Shown here one piece after another: positions 46,894-55,364 of a stretch of 64,000 bases of DNA; the stretch's first letter is position 1; each line of letters begins with the position of its first letter. Source of the DNA: Novosphingobium sp. IK01 (GTDB lineage: Bacteria > Pseudomonadota > Alphaproteobacteria > Sphingomonadales > Sphingomonadaceae); the NCBI RefSeq assembly GCF_033242265.1, contig NZ_BTFW01000001.1, positions 248,001-312,000 of the forward strand. The letters are read 5' to 3'. Position numbers and translations under genes: made by a program. The notes beneath the pieces were generated by a model. The model worked only from the letters and a program-made list of their open reading frames with translations, had not been told where the DNA came from and searched no databases.

Positions 46894-48776
46894 TCGATAA
46901 TCTCCATCGTGCCCCTGGGCTTTTCCTTGCCGTCGAGCGGTTCGTTCATGAGGATGTGCATGGTTGCCCAGGCGAGGTCGGCATGGCCGTCGTTGCCGCC
47001 GCGTCCGGCCTTGAAGGTCACGTTGCGGCCGCTGGTGGTCAGGGTCTTCTTGATCGAGACGAAGGCCGAGACGATGTCGAGGAAGCTGCTGTCGAAGGCG
47101 AGGCGCGCGCGGCGCACCACGTTCTGGGCCTTCATGATCATCTGGGCCTTGAGTTCGAGCGAATATTCGATCCTGGCCACCGCGCAGCCGGGCATCGCGC
47201 CGGGCTTGGCGAGCAGCTGGTAGACGCCCGAGCCCACGCCCTTGGCGTCGATGCCCAGATAGGTGCAGGTATAGCGGGCGAGGACCGCTCTGATGAACTC
47301 GGCCTGCTGTTCGAAGTCGAGCCCGCGCAGCTGGTGGCGTTCGAGGATGCGGAAGGGTGCGCCCTCGCGCAGCGGGGGCGCGGCGATCACCAGCGCGGCG
47401 TTGTCGCCGGTCTCGCTTTCCTGCGGGTCGTATCCGGCCCAGACCGCGCGGGCGCCATAGGGCCGCGCGGCTTCGGGGTTGAAGTCCTCCCACTCGACCA
47501 GGCTGTCGCAGCCGCAGGCGATCAGGTCGTTGAAGCGGAACGCGGACATGGAATCGTCGACGAACTCGCACAGGAACAGGTTGGCAAATTCGTCGGGGGC
47601 ATATTCGTCGCGCAGTTCGTCGATGTCGAACAGGTCGCAGCCGCCCGCCTCGGCGTCCTCGATGTTGACGATGTGGCGCCAGATCCGGTCCGGCCCGGTG
47701 CTGCCCTGGGCAAGGGCCGCGCGGCTGACATCGATCTCGACCCGGTCTTCCTTCTTGCGCCGCCGGTTGCGCCGCTCGCCGGTCCAGTAGGGATAGGCCG
47801 GGTGGGCCACGCTCGATGGCGTCGAGAAGTAGGTTTTGCGCCACTTCTTGTGCGTCGCCATGCCCGAGGCGACCTTGTTCAGCTCCTCGAACGAGTGGAC
47901 CCAGAAGAACTCGTCGAAGTAGAAATTGCCGTGGCGCCCCTGCGCGGTGCGGAAGTTGGTGCCCAGAAAGTGCAGTTCGGCCGCCGCTTCCTCGGCCGGG
48001 CGCAAGTCCGAGGTGATCAGCATCGGATCGCCGGCCAGCGCCACGCCGACCAGCTTGGCAAAGCTCACGATGTAGGAGCGGAACTGGTGGGCCTGCGCCT
48101 TGGAGGCGGACAGGAAGATCTGGTTGCGCCCGGTCTCGATCGCGTCGATCAGCGCCTCGAACGCAAAATAGTAGGTCGCCCCGATCTGGCGCGACTTGAG
48201 GATCATGCGCGTGCGCTGGCCCAGCGCCTTCCACCATTCCAGCTGGTAATCGTAGCAGCCTTCGAGGAAGATCCGCTTCAGCTCGGCGGCCTGGTCCGCG
48301 GTGAAGTGGTTCTTCTTCGCCTTCTTGCGCGGCCCGGCGTTGCGGTTGCCGACCTTGTCGTTGAGGTCGCCGCTGTGGCCGCCGGGCTGTTCGAAGCGCC
48401 GCACGCGCGCGAGGCTCTCGATCTGGCGGGCGAGGGCGTCCATCTCGACCAGATCGGCCGAGGTCTTCTTCTCCTTCGCGATCAGGGTGAGCAGGCGGAT
48501 TTCCAGCCCGTCCTCGATTTTGCGGATCGAGGGGGCCTCGTCCCACTTGTCGCGCTGGCGCCACGATTCAATTGTCGGGCGCGGGATCGGCGTGCCCTTG
48601 TCGCTGACAACGGCGTGCAGGGCGAACTCGTCGGCGATCTGGGTCACGCCCCATCCGCGCCAGTAGAGGCTGCGGGCATGGCGGCGGGGATCGAACTTCC
48701 ACGCCGCGCTCACGGCATCGGGATGGGGCATCGGGGGCGTGGGGAACTGCGTGGGGACCGGCATGATCGGCACCAT
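46890..48776 (-). CDS. P: P2-type terminase large subunit, ATPase (gpP)
   Basis: 628 aa. N-terminal HTH (YWRGWGVTQIADEFAL, RPTIESWRQRDKWDEAP); ATPase domain with the unusual Walker A-like MILKSRQIGATYY; Walker B YFDEFFWVHS; and C-terminal nuclease blocks AVWAGYDPQESETGDNAALV and YLGIDAKGVGSGVYQLL. Packages DNA from cos. The start could also be the Met four codons later (48764). It is divergent from the capsid genes. Confidence 0.94.
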   Translation of the reverse strand: MVPIMPVPTQFPTPPMPHPDAVSAAWKFDPRRHARSLYWRGWGVTQIADEFALHAVVSDKGTPIPRPTIESWRQRDKWDEAPSIRKIEDGLEIRLLTLIAKEKKTSADLVEMDALARQIESLARVRRFEQPGGHSGDLNDKVGNRNAGPRKKAKKNHFTADQAAELKRIFLEGCYDYQLEWWKALGQRTRMILKSRQIGATYYFAFEALIDAIETGRNQIFLSASKAQAHQFRSYIVSFAKLVGVALAGDPMLITSDLRPAEEAAAELHFLGTNFRTAQGRHGNFYFDEFFWVHSFEELNKVASGMATHKKWRKTYFSTPSSVAHPAYPYWTGERRNRRRKKEDRVEIDVSRAALAQGSTGPDRIWRHIVNIEDAEAGGCDLFDIDELRDEYAPDEFANLFLCEFVDDSMSAFRFNDLIACGCDSLVEWEDFNPEAARPYGARAVWAGYDPQESETGDNAALVIAAPPLREGAPFRILERHQLRGLDFEQQAEFIRAVLARYTCTYLGIDAKGVGSGVYQLLAKPGAMPGCAVARIEYSLELKAQMIMKAQNVVRRARLAFDSSFLDIVSAFVSIKKTLTTSGRNVTFKAGRGGNDGHADLAWATMHILMNEPLDGKEKPRGTMEIIE

Positions 48777-48912
48777 GGCCCGCGTTTTTGCCGCCGATCA
48801 CGCCCGCGCATTTGGCCGGGGGGCCAGCCAAGTGCGCCCCCTTGAGAAGAGCGGGCCGAGCGGCCCTTTTGGCCTGCGACACCCCCGCAGCCACAAGGGA
48901 ACCGGACCGATC

Positions 48913-49734
48913 ATGGCCAAGAGCAAGTTTTTCCGCGTTGCCGTCGAAGGCCCCACCGTCGATGGCCGCGTGATCGAGCGCCAGATGCTCGTCGAGGCCG
49001 CCGACGGCTACGAGCCCGACACCTACACCGCGCGCATCAACTGCGAACACATTGCCGGCTACAGCCCGGACCGCCCGTTCAACTGCTATGGCACGGTGCG
49101 CTCGCTGCGCACCGAAGAGATCGAGCTGACCGTCAACGGCGCGAAGAAGAAGCTGCTGAGCCTTGTCGCCGAGATCGAGGCCAACGACCAGCTGGTCGAG
49201 CTGAACAAGGCCGGGCAGAAGCTGTTCACCAGTTGCGAGCTGCATCCCAATTTCGCGGGCGAGGGCAAGGCCTACCTCGTGGGGCTGGCGATCACCGACA
49301 CGCCTGCCTCGCTGGGGACCGAACCGCTCAAGTTCGCGGTCAGATCGCGGGGCAACCTGTTCTCGTCGGCCTGCGAGACCGTGGTGGAGCTTGACGCCGC
49401 GCTCGATGGACCGGCGCTGGCCGAGGCCACGAAGTCCGGCTTTCTGGCGGCCTTCACCGCGCTGTTCAAGGCGGACAAGGGCAGCAACGGGGTCGTGCCA
49501 CCCGTGGAACCGGCTCCCGCCCCCGCCAACGACAACACCCTCGACATCGCGCGCTTCGCCTCGCTCATGGGCGAACAGGTCGCCCTGGCCATGAAGCCGG
49601 GCAACGAGGCGATCACCGCGCTGGGCGCGCGCCTCGACGTGATCGAGACGAAGCTGGCCACCGAAGAAAGCCCGCACACCTTCCGGCGTTCCCCGGCCAC
49701 CGGCGGCAACCACGCGATCGTCACCGACTGCTGA
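48913..49734 (+). CDS. O: P2-type capsid scaffold/protease (gpO)
   Basis: 273 aa. Asp17 (TVDGRVIE), His46 (CEHIAGY) and Ser107 (LFTSCEL) line up with the catalytic triad known for P2 gpO (Asp19, His48, Ser107), so the protease should be active. LAITDTPASLGTEPLKFAVR is a family block. The C-terminal third is the helical scaffold part. Start MAKSKFFRVA; longer frames upstream run into the divergent promoter zone. The 136 bp between P and O presumably hold the divergent late promoters. Confidence 0.93.
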   Translation: MAKSKFFRVAVEGPTVDGRVIERQMLVEAADGYEPDTYTARINCEHIAGYSPDRPFNCYGTVRSLRTEEIELTVNGAKKKLLSLVAEIEANDQLVELNKAGQKLFTSCELHPNFAGEGKAYLVGLAITDTPASLGTEPLKFAVRSRGNLFSSACETVVELDAALDGPALAEATKSGFLAAFTALFKADKGSNGVVPPVEPAPAPANDNTLDIARFASLMGEQVALAMKPGNEAITALGARLDVIETKLATEESPHTFRRSPATGGNHAIVTDC

Positions 49735-49789
49735 GCCTCGCGCCCTTCCGCTTCCCCCTGATCCGCGTCCTTTCTGGAGCCTTCCGCCC

Positions 49790-50881
49790 ATGCGCAAAGA
49801 AACCCGCCAGCAGTTCAAGTCCTATGTCAGCCAGATCGCCCTCCTGAACGGGATCGATCCCGAAGACACGGTGGCCAAGTTCAGCGTGGCCCCGGTGGTC
49901 GAGCAGACGCTGGAAGAAAAGATCCAGGAATCGAGCGACTTCCTCCAGCAGATCAACGTCGTGGGCGTGCCCCAGCAGCAGGGCGCCAAAGTGGGGGTGA
50001 CCGTCACCCGTCCCTTGGCCGGGCGCACCAACACCGCAGCGGGCAACCGCCGCACGCCGGCCGACCCGACCGACACCACCGACGATGGCGGCTATTTCTG
50101 CCGCCAGACCAATTTCGACCACGCCATCGGCTATGCCAAGCTCGACGCGTGGCGGCACAAGCCGGAGTTCCAGACGCTGCTGCGCGACGTGATCCTCAAG
50201 CAGCAGGGCCGCGACCGGATCATGATCGGCTTCAACGGCACCTCGGTCGCGGCGCAGACCGACCGCGTCGCCAACCCGCTGCTTCAGGATGTCAACGAGG
50301 GCTGGCTGCACAAGATCCGCACCCATGCCCCGGAACGCGTCCTGTCCGATGGCGAGATCAGCGCCGAAGGAACCAGCGCGGTCTATGTCGCGGCCGGGGT
50401 CGAGGTGGTCGATGGCGATGCCACCAATGTCGCGACCGCGCAGGCCGACTATGCCAACCTCGACGCGCTGGCCTTCGACGTGCTCGACCTGCTCGATCCC
50501 TGGCACCGCAGCGATACCGACCTTGTGGTCATCGTCGGGTGGAAGCTGGTCAAGGACAAGTACCTGAACCTGCTTCAGGCCGCTGGCGACACCGCGACCG
50601 AGCGCGAGGCCGCACACCGCATCCTCACGCTGCCCAAGCAGCTGGCGGGCAAGCGCGCGGTCATCGTGCCTTTCTTCCCCGAGACCTCGCTGCTGATCAC
50701 CAGCCTCGATAACCTCTCGGTCTACTGGCAGGAAGAAACCCGCCGCCGCCAGATCCGCGACGAGCCCGCGCTCGACCAGATCGAGAACTATGAATCGGTC
50801 AACGAGGACTACGTGGTCGAGGACTATGGCCGCACCGCCCTCGTCGAGAACGTGGTGATGGGCAAGAAGCCCGGCGCCTGA
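49790..50881 (+). CDS. N: P2-type major capsid protein (gpN)
   Basis: 363 aa, standard length. Begins MRKETRQQFKSYVSQIALLNGI. Further blocks: INVVGVPQQQGAKVGVTVTR, FCRQTNFDHAIGYAKLDAWR, DRIMIGFNGTSVAAQTDRVANPLLQDVNEGWL, and SVYWQEETRRRQIRDEPALD, all typical of P2 gpN. Its N-terminus is normally trimmed by gpO. Confidence 0.95.
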   Translation: MRKETRQQFKSYVSQIALLNGIDPEDTVAKFSVAPVVEQTLEEKIQESSDFLQQINVVGVPQQQGAKVGVTVTRPLAGRTNTAAGNRRTPADPTDTTDDGGYFCRQTNFDHAIGYAKLDAWRHKPEFQTLLRDVILKQQGRDRIMIGFNGTSVAAQTDRVANPLLQDVNEGWLHKIRTHAPERVLSDGEISAEGTSAVYVAAGVEVVDGDATNVATAQADYANLDALAFDVLDLLDPWHRSDTDLVVIVGWKLVKDKYLNLLQAAGDTATEREAAHRILTLPKQLAGKRAVIVPFFPETSLLITSLDNLSVYWQEETRRRQIRDEPALDQIENYESVNEDYVVEDYGRTALVENVVMGKKPGA

Positions 50882-50930
50882 TCCGAGCGCGCCACCTCCT
50901 GACTTCCCCCGCCGAAGGACACGTTCCCTC

Positions 50931-51743
50931 ATGAGCCTTGCTCGTCGCAAACGGGATCGCACGCTCGCTGCCCAGACCATCACCGCAGCGCCTGTTCTTT
51001 CGCGCGGGGGTGCCCCTGCTGCCACCGGCCATCCCGCCCCGGCAGCAGGGGCCTCCATTCGCTCCACCCCGGCCGAGCGCGCCGCCGCGCAGATCGCGCT
51101 GCGCCTCACCCACGACTTGCGCCGCCTGAAGGAAATCCGCTCGATCGACCGCAAGATCGAGGCCAAGCGCACGATGCTGCCCGAGTACAGGGCATGGGTC
51201 GAAGGCGTGGTCGCCGCCGATGCGGGCGTGGGCAGCGGCACCGCCGCCGATGTCGTGCCCACCTGCATGGTCTGGCTGATCGATGTGGGCGCCTATGGCG
51301 AGGCGCTCGACCTCGTGCCCTTCCTGCTGCGCCACCGGGTCGAGATGCCCCGCCGCTACGAGCGCGACGTGGCCACGATCGTCGTCGAGGAAATCGCCGA
51401 TGCCGCCGCAAGGGCGCAAAACGCGGGCCAGCGGTTCGACCAGGCCGTGCTCGACACCGCCGAGGCCCTGACATCCGGCCTCGACATTCACGATCAGGTC
51501 CGCGCCAAGCTGCTCAAGGCCATCGGCATCGAGCAGTTGCGCACCGCCGAAGACATGCCGGCCGAGGGCAGCGCCATCGTCCTGCGCAGCGCGCTCGTCC
51601 ATCTGCGCGAGGCCCAGCGCCTGCATGACCGTATCGGCGTGAAGGACCGCGTCAAACGCGCCGAAAAGCTGCTGGCCGCCGTCGAGGCGGCCGATCCCGC
51701 TCCGGCGCCCAAGCCGAACACCGGCGGTCGATCGACCGCCTGA
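50931..51743 (+). CDS. M: P2-type terminase small/endonuclease subunit (gpM)
   Basis: 270 aa. TPAERAAAQIALRLTHDLRR, LKEIRSIDRKIEAKRTMLPE, VVPTCMVWLIDVGAYGEALD and FLLRHRVEMPRRYERDVATI match gpM. With P it recognises and cuts cos. The Ala/Pro-rich N-terminus and tail are variable. Order O-N-M-L is as in P2. Confidence 0.92.
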   Translation: MSLARRKRDRTLAAQTITAAPVLSRGGAPAATGHPAPAAGASIRSTPAERAAAQIALRLTHDLRRLKEIRSIDRKIEAKRTMLPEYRAWVEGVVAADAGVGSGTAADVVPTCMVWLIDVGAYGEALDLVPFLLRHRVEMPRRYERDVATIVVEEIADAAARAQNAGQRFDQAVLDTAEALTSGLDIHDQVRAKLLKAIGIEQLRTAEDMPAEGSAIVLRSALVHLREAQRLHDRIGVKDRVKRAEKLLAAVEAADPAPAPKPNTGGRSTA

Positions 51744-51861
51744 CCCGCTCGCCCCCGGCGCTCAGGGGCGGATCGCGCGATGCGGGAGGCCTTGGGCCGC
51801 AGGGCCGCATCGGTCCCGATCCTCACCCCTGTTGGCCGGCGGGCCGAAATGGAGAAGCCCC

Positions 51862-52347
51862 TTGTCGACGTTCCTGTCCCTGCCGACCCCATCCGACCTC
51901 GCGCAGCCCGCCGAGCCGGAAAGCCCGGTGACCAACGACGGCTTCTTCCCCGATATCGACCCGGCCCATCTGCGCGAGGCCGCGCGCATTCCCACCAGCA
52001 TCACATGGCCGCGCCTGCGTGCCGCGATCCTGGGCGCGATCATGACCGTCGAGCTGGACTTGCGCGCCTATGCCGCCGCGCAGATCGCGGCGGGCCATGC
52101 CACGCTGGCCGCCGTGCCCGCCCCGCAGCTCGACGGGCAGAGCGTCCAGATCCTGCGCTACACGCGCGCGGTCGCGCTCTATGCCAAGGCCGAGCTGATC
52201 GAGCGCCACCGCGATTACGACCTGACCTCGGCGGGCACCCATCAGGCCGATGATCTCGCCCCGGCCATCGACGAACTGCGCCGCGATGCCCAGCACGCCG
52301 TGCGCGACCTGACCGGGCGCACCCGCACCGTGGTCGACCTGATCTGA
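51862..52347 (+). CDS. L: P2-type head completion protein (gpL)
   Basis: 161 aa. Best start is TTG at 51862 with GGAGAAG just ahead; another TTG lies ten codons upstream. ITWPRLRAAILGAIMTVELD, LRYTRAVALYAKAELIERHRD, and the C-terminal HAVRDLTGRTRTVVDLI are gpL features. Stabilises filled heads. Its stop TGA shares a base with the start of the next gene. Confidence 0.88.
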   Translation: MSTFLSLPTPSDLAQPAEPESPVTNDGFFPDIDPAHLREAARIPTSITWPRLRAAILGAIMTVELDLRAYAAAQIAAGHATLAAVPAPQLDGQSVQILRYTRAVALYAKAELIERHRDYDLTSAGTHQADDLAPAIDELRRDAQHAVRDLTGRTRTVVDLI

Positions 52348-52571
52348 TGGCCGCCGCGCAGATCCTCATCGCCCGGCAGGGAGACAAGCTCGACCAGCTG
52401 CTCTGGCGCGAGGGCGGGCTGGGGCCGGGCGATCTGACCCGCGTGCTCGATGCCAATCCCGGCCTGGCCGATCTGGGCGTGATCCTGCCGCTCGGCACCC
52501 GCGTCCTCGTGCCGGCGGCGCCCGAAGCGACCGGCACGCCTGTCCTTCCCCTTGTCCAACTCTGGAGCTGA
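52347..52571 (+). CDS. X: P2-type tail protein X (LysM-like)
   Basis: 74 aa. ILIARQGDKLDQLLWREGG and DANPGLADLGVILPLGTRVL form the small LysM-like gpX fold; length fits. Overlaps L by one base. Essential for tail assembly in P2. Confidence 0.9.
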   Translation: MAAAQILIARQGDKLDQLLWREGGLGPGDLTRVLDANPGLADLGVILPLGTRVLVPAAPEATGTPVLPLVQLWS

Positions 52572-52577
52572 TCCCCC

Positions 52578-52910
52578 ATGGACTTTCGCACTTTTGTTGA
52601 CGCGAGCGCCGACCTGATCGGGTCGATCTCGCCCTCGCTGATCGGCTCGGCCGCTGCCCAGGCGTGGAAGCCGCACCTCTCGTGGCGGCAGCGCTTCGTG
52701 CAGTGGGCGGTGGGCTCGGTCGTCAGCTATTACGCCACGCTCGCCATCGTCGCGGTCACCCACTGGAGCGGCTTTGTCGCGCAGTCGATTGCCTTTGGCA
52801 TCGCGCTGCTGGCCTTCGATGCCACCCCGCGCGTCCTCAGGGCCGCGACCGATGCGCTCGCCAGCCTGCCCGGTCGCCTTGCCGACCGCTTCCTGCCCAA
52901 GAAGGACTGA
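52578..52910 (+). CDS. Probable phage holin
   Basis: 110 aa with two to three hydrophobic stretches (QWAVGSVVSYYATLAIVAVT; GFVAQSIAFGIALLAFDATP) and a basic C-terminus ending RFLPKKD. It lies between X and the endolysin, where P2 has holin Y. Sequence family not recognised; holin role is from position and topology. Confidence 0.75.
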   Translation: MDFRTFVDASADLIGSISPSLIGSAAAQAWKPHLSWRQRFVQWAVGSVVSYYATLAIVAVTHWSGFVAQSIAFGIALLAFDATPRVLRAATDALASLPGRLADRFLPKKD

Positions 52911-52916
52911 CCGGTC

Positions 52917-53477
52917 ATGGCCCATACTCTGGCCGATCCCGCGCGCTTCTTCGTGCGCCTGCGCCGTCTGACCGGCCCGCTCGATCAGGGGCAGGTCGGG
53001 ATAGTCAACGCCCTGCTCACCGCCGGGGCGCTCTGGCCGGCGGGGTGGCTGGCCTATGCGCTGGCCACCGCCTGGCACGAGGCCTGCTTCACCCCGCAGG
53101 CCGAATGGGGCCGGGGTCGGGGCAGGGCCTATGCGCAGCCGGGCCGCTATGGGCAGGCGCAATATGGCCGGGGCCTCGTCCAGCTGACGTGGGACCGCAA
53201 TTACGAATGGGCCGACCGCGCGCTCGGCCTGAAGGGCGCGCTTCTGCGCAACTTCGACCTCGCGCTCCGGCCCGATCTGGCGGTCGCGATTCTGGTCAAG
53301 GGCATGGAGCAGGGGGCCTTCACCGGGCTTGCCCTGGCCGACTGCATCACCGGCACAGGCACCCACGCCCAGTTCGTGAAGGCCCGCAAGATCATCAACG
53401 GCACCGACCGGGCCGAGACCATCGCCACCCATGCCGATGCAATCGCGGCGGCGCTGGGCGAGGGGGGCTGGGCCTGA
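52917..53477 (+). CDS. Phage endolysin, GH19 chitinase-like
   Basis: 186 aa. ALATAWHEACFTPQAEWGRG supplies the catalytic Glu region, and YGRGLVQLTWDRNYEWADRA is the GH19 substrate-binding block. No signal peptide, so it needs the holin. Cuts peptidoglycan glycan strands. Its TGA overlaps the ATG of the spanin gene by one base. Confidence 0.88.
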   Translation: MAHTLADPARFFVRLRRLTGPLDQGQVGIVNALLTAGALWPAGWLAYALATAWHEACFTPQAEWGRGRGRAYAQPGRYGQAQYGRGLVQLTWDRNYEWADRALGLKGALLRNFDLALRPDLAVAILVKGMEQGAFTGLALADCITGTGTHAQFVKARKIINGTDRAETIATHADAIAAALGEGGWA

Positions 53478-53872
53478 TGCCCGGCGTCCCAACTCTCGCG
53501 CTCGCCAGCGCGCTGGCCGCCTGCCTCACCGGGATCGGCGGCTATGCCTATGGCGTCCACGTCGGCACCGCGCAGGAACAGGCCGCGCAAAAAGCGCGCG
53601 ATGATGCCCGCGAAACCCTGCGCCAGCAGACGCAGGCCCGCATCGACACCTCGGCGCAGGCCCATCAGGCTCGCGAATATGCCCGCCAGACCACCGTCAG
53701 GGACATCTATCATGAAAGCGAAAAGATCATCGACCGCCCGGTTTATGGCGCTGCCTGCATTGACGCTGATGGCGTGCGCCTGCTCGACCGCGCCGCCGCC
53801 ACGGCCAACGGCCAGCGTGAGCCCGACCCTGCTGGCCCCGCCGCCCAGCCTTCCGCAGCCCCGGCGCGATAG
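53477..53872 (+). CDS. Rz-like inner-membrane spanin
   Basis: 131 aa. N-terminal signal-anchor LALASALAACLTGIGGYAYG, then a long charged helix (AQEQAAQKARDDARETLRQQ through YARQTTVRDIYHESEKII), as in Rz/LysB, and a Cys/Asp block before a Pro-rich tail. It pairs with the embedded Rz1 gene to fuse the membranes at lysis. Family identity is by architecture. Confidence 0.82.
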   Translation: MPGVPTLALASALAACLTGIGGYAYGVHVGTAQEQAAQKARDDARETLRQQTQARIDTSAQAHQAREYARQTTVRDIYHESEKIIDRPVYGAACIDADGVRLLDRAAATANGQREPDPAGPAAQPSAAPAR

Positions 53873-54014
53873 CAACGGGCAGATGACCGGGCGCGAGGCG
53901 CTCGCCAGCCTCACCGCGCTCTATGACATCGCCGGCCAGATCCGCGCGACCCTCGTTGAGCTGCAAGCCGAACTGCGCCTGACACAGGAACCCGCCCATG
54001 CGCAAAGCCGATAG
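53712..54014 (+). CDS. Rz1-like outer-membrane spanin lipoprotein, embedded in Rz
   Basis: 100 aa, in another frame inside the 3' part of the Rz gene and extending past it. Starts MKAKRSSTARFMALPALTLM, followed by a lipobox ending at Ala-Cys (LMAC, or ACAC). It continues with the Pro-rich STAPPPRPTASVSPTLLAPPPS, characteristic of Rz1/LysC. The C-terminal extension (ALYDIAGQIRATLVELQAEL) is longer than usual. Overlaps R by 17 bases. Confidence 0.8.
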   Translation: MKAKRSSTARFMALPALTLMACACSTAPPPRPTASVSPTLLAPPPSLPQPRRDSNGQMTGREALASLTALYDIAGQIRATLVELQAELRLTQEPAHAQSR

Positions 54015-54495
54015 CCTGCGCCGCTGGCTCACCGCCTTCCTGCCCGACTTGCGCAAGCAGGCCGACTGCCTTCAGGTCTATCTCGAAGGCGGCCGGATCA
54101 GCGCGCGGCGGTCGGCCACGCTGTCCTTTGCCTATGCCTACACGGTCAAGGCGCTCATCACCGACTTCGCAGGCGATCCCGACACGGTCATGGTGGCGAC
54201 GCTCGCATGGATCGAGAAGGAGCAGCCCCAGCTGCTCCAGACCGCAGACAACACGCCCTTCCAGTTCGAGGCCGAACTGCTCGACAGCGACACCTACGAC
54301 CTCGAACTGTCGATCGAGCTGACCGAACCGGTCCTCGTCCTGCCCCGCGCGGACGGATCGGGCTTCGACATCGAGCACCCGCCCGAGCCAACGCTCCCGC
54401 CGATGTTTGCCCAGGGCGCGGCCACGTTCCTCCAGGGCTTCGGCAATGCCGACAAGCTCGTGCAGTCGCCCATTCTCGGATCGCCGGAAGCATGA
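53998..54495 (+). CDS. R: P2-type tail completion protein (gpR)
   Basis: 165 aa. MRKADSLRRWLTAFLPDLRK, LSFAYAYTVKALITDFAGDPDTVMVATLAWIEKEQPQLL follow P2 gpR closely. Helps join tails to heads. Overlaps S by ATGA. Confidence 0.92.
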   Translation: MRKADSLRRWLTAFLPDLRKQADCLQVYLEGGRISARRSATLSFAYAYTVKALITDFAGDPDTVMVATLAWIEKEQPQLLQTADNTPFQFEAELLDSDTYDLELSIELTEPVLVLPRADGSGFDIEHPPEPTLPPMFAQGAATFLQGFGNADKLVQSPILGSPEA

Positions 54496-55166
54496 CCGGC
54501 GACGATCTGGCCGAAATCGAGCGTCTGGCGGGCGCCCTGCTGCGCAACTTGTCTGCGGGCCAGCGCCGCAAGCTCCTGCGCAAGATGGCGCGCGACCTTG
54601 CCGCCAGCCAGCGCCAGCGCATCGCCGCCCAGCACCAGTCCGACGGCAGCGCCTTCGCGCCGCGCAAGCAAAAGGCGCAGCCGGTGACGGGCAGGGGCGC
54701 CGCCTGCTTCCTCTACCCCGCCGGCGGCAGCGGCCTGCCGCGCCGGGTGATCATGAAAAGCTTCACATGGGGCACGGGCCGCTCGATGACCGGCTTCGAC
54801 ATCGAGGCCGGTGGCATCCGCACCTTCGAGTTCGCCAAGGTCGTTCAATGGCTCCCGGTCCCGCCCGAATACCGCAACCGCACCAGCACCCGCCTGCGTC
54901 GCCGGGGAAGCCTGCGCCGCAAGGCGATGTTCCGCAAACTCGCCAGCGCCCGCTACCTCAAGGCCCAGGTCGACGACCAGGGCTTCTGGGTGGGCTTCTC
55001 GGGCAAAGTCTCGCAGATCGCCAGCATCCACCAGAACGGCCTGCGCGACAAACCCTCCCTGCGCACCAGGGCCATCGAATACCCGCGCCGCGAACTGCTC
55101 GGCACAACCCCCACCGACCGCGAACACCTGCTCGACCTGCTCTACGAGCAACTGGCCGACACCTGA
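54492..55166 (+). CDS. S: P2-type tail completion protein (gpS)
   Basis: 224 aa. LAGALLRNLSAGQRRKLLRK, ARDLAASQRQRIAAQHQSDG and the Mu gpG / P2 gpS-like C-terminus (SQIASIHQNGLRDKPSLRTR, EYPRRELLGTTPTDREHLLD) identify it. It is longer than P2 gpS (150 aa) because of an insert around residues 95-140, a common variant. The last normal phage gene before the foreign insert that replaces V and W. Confidence 0.9.
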   Translation: MTGDDLAEIERLAGALLRNLSAGQRRKLLRKMARDLAASQRQRIAAQHQSDGSAFAPRKQKAQPVTGRGAACFLYPAGGSGLPRRVIMKSFTWGTGRSMTGFDIEAGGIRTFEFAKVVQWLPVPPEYRNRTSTRLRRRGSLRRKAMFRKLASARYLKAQVDDQGFWVGFSGKVSQIASIHQNGLRDKPSLRTRAIEYPRRELLGTTPTDREHLLDLLYEQLADT

Positions 55167-55191
55167 CCCCACCGGCGGGAACCGGCAGGCG

Positions 55192-55347
55192 TCACGCAGC
55201 CTTGGCGATCGGCTGCCCCCTGATCTCGTCTTTATGCGCGCGGGCGCAGGCCAGTTCATAGGCCGCCTGCGTCCGCATCAGGGTATACGCCGAAATTCCG
55301 AAGGTCTTCTCAAAGCGGATCGCCATGTTGGACGATAATTCAGCTCG
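55192..55347 (-). pseudogene. 3' remnant of a HigA-type antitoxin gene
   Basis: Leftward frame reading RAELSSNMAIRFEKTFGI then SAYTLMRTQAAYELACARAH and KDEIRGQPIAKAA, ending at a TGA. This is the C-terminal part of the HigA/VapI addiction-module antidote family (usually about 100 aa). The HTH-bearing 5' half is missing; homology stops near 55350, right beside the end of the HPP gene. No toxin gene is present. An ATG at 55324-55326 could at most give a 44-residue peptide. Confidence 0.65.
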
Positions 55348-55364
55348 GACATTCAATATACAAA

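Noticed and set aside
46894..48564. Extension of the Q frame upstream through P
   Set aside because: It is a shadow frame of P; the ATGA overlap and the conserved portal start give 46893.
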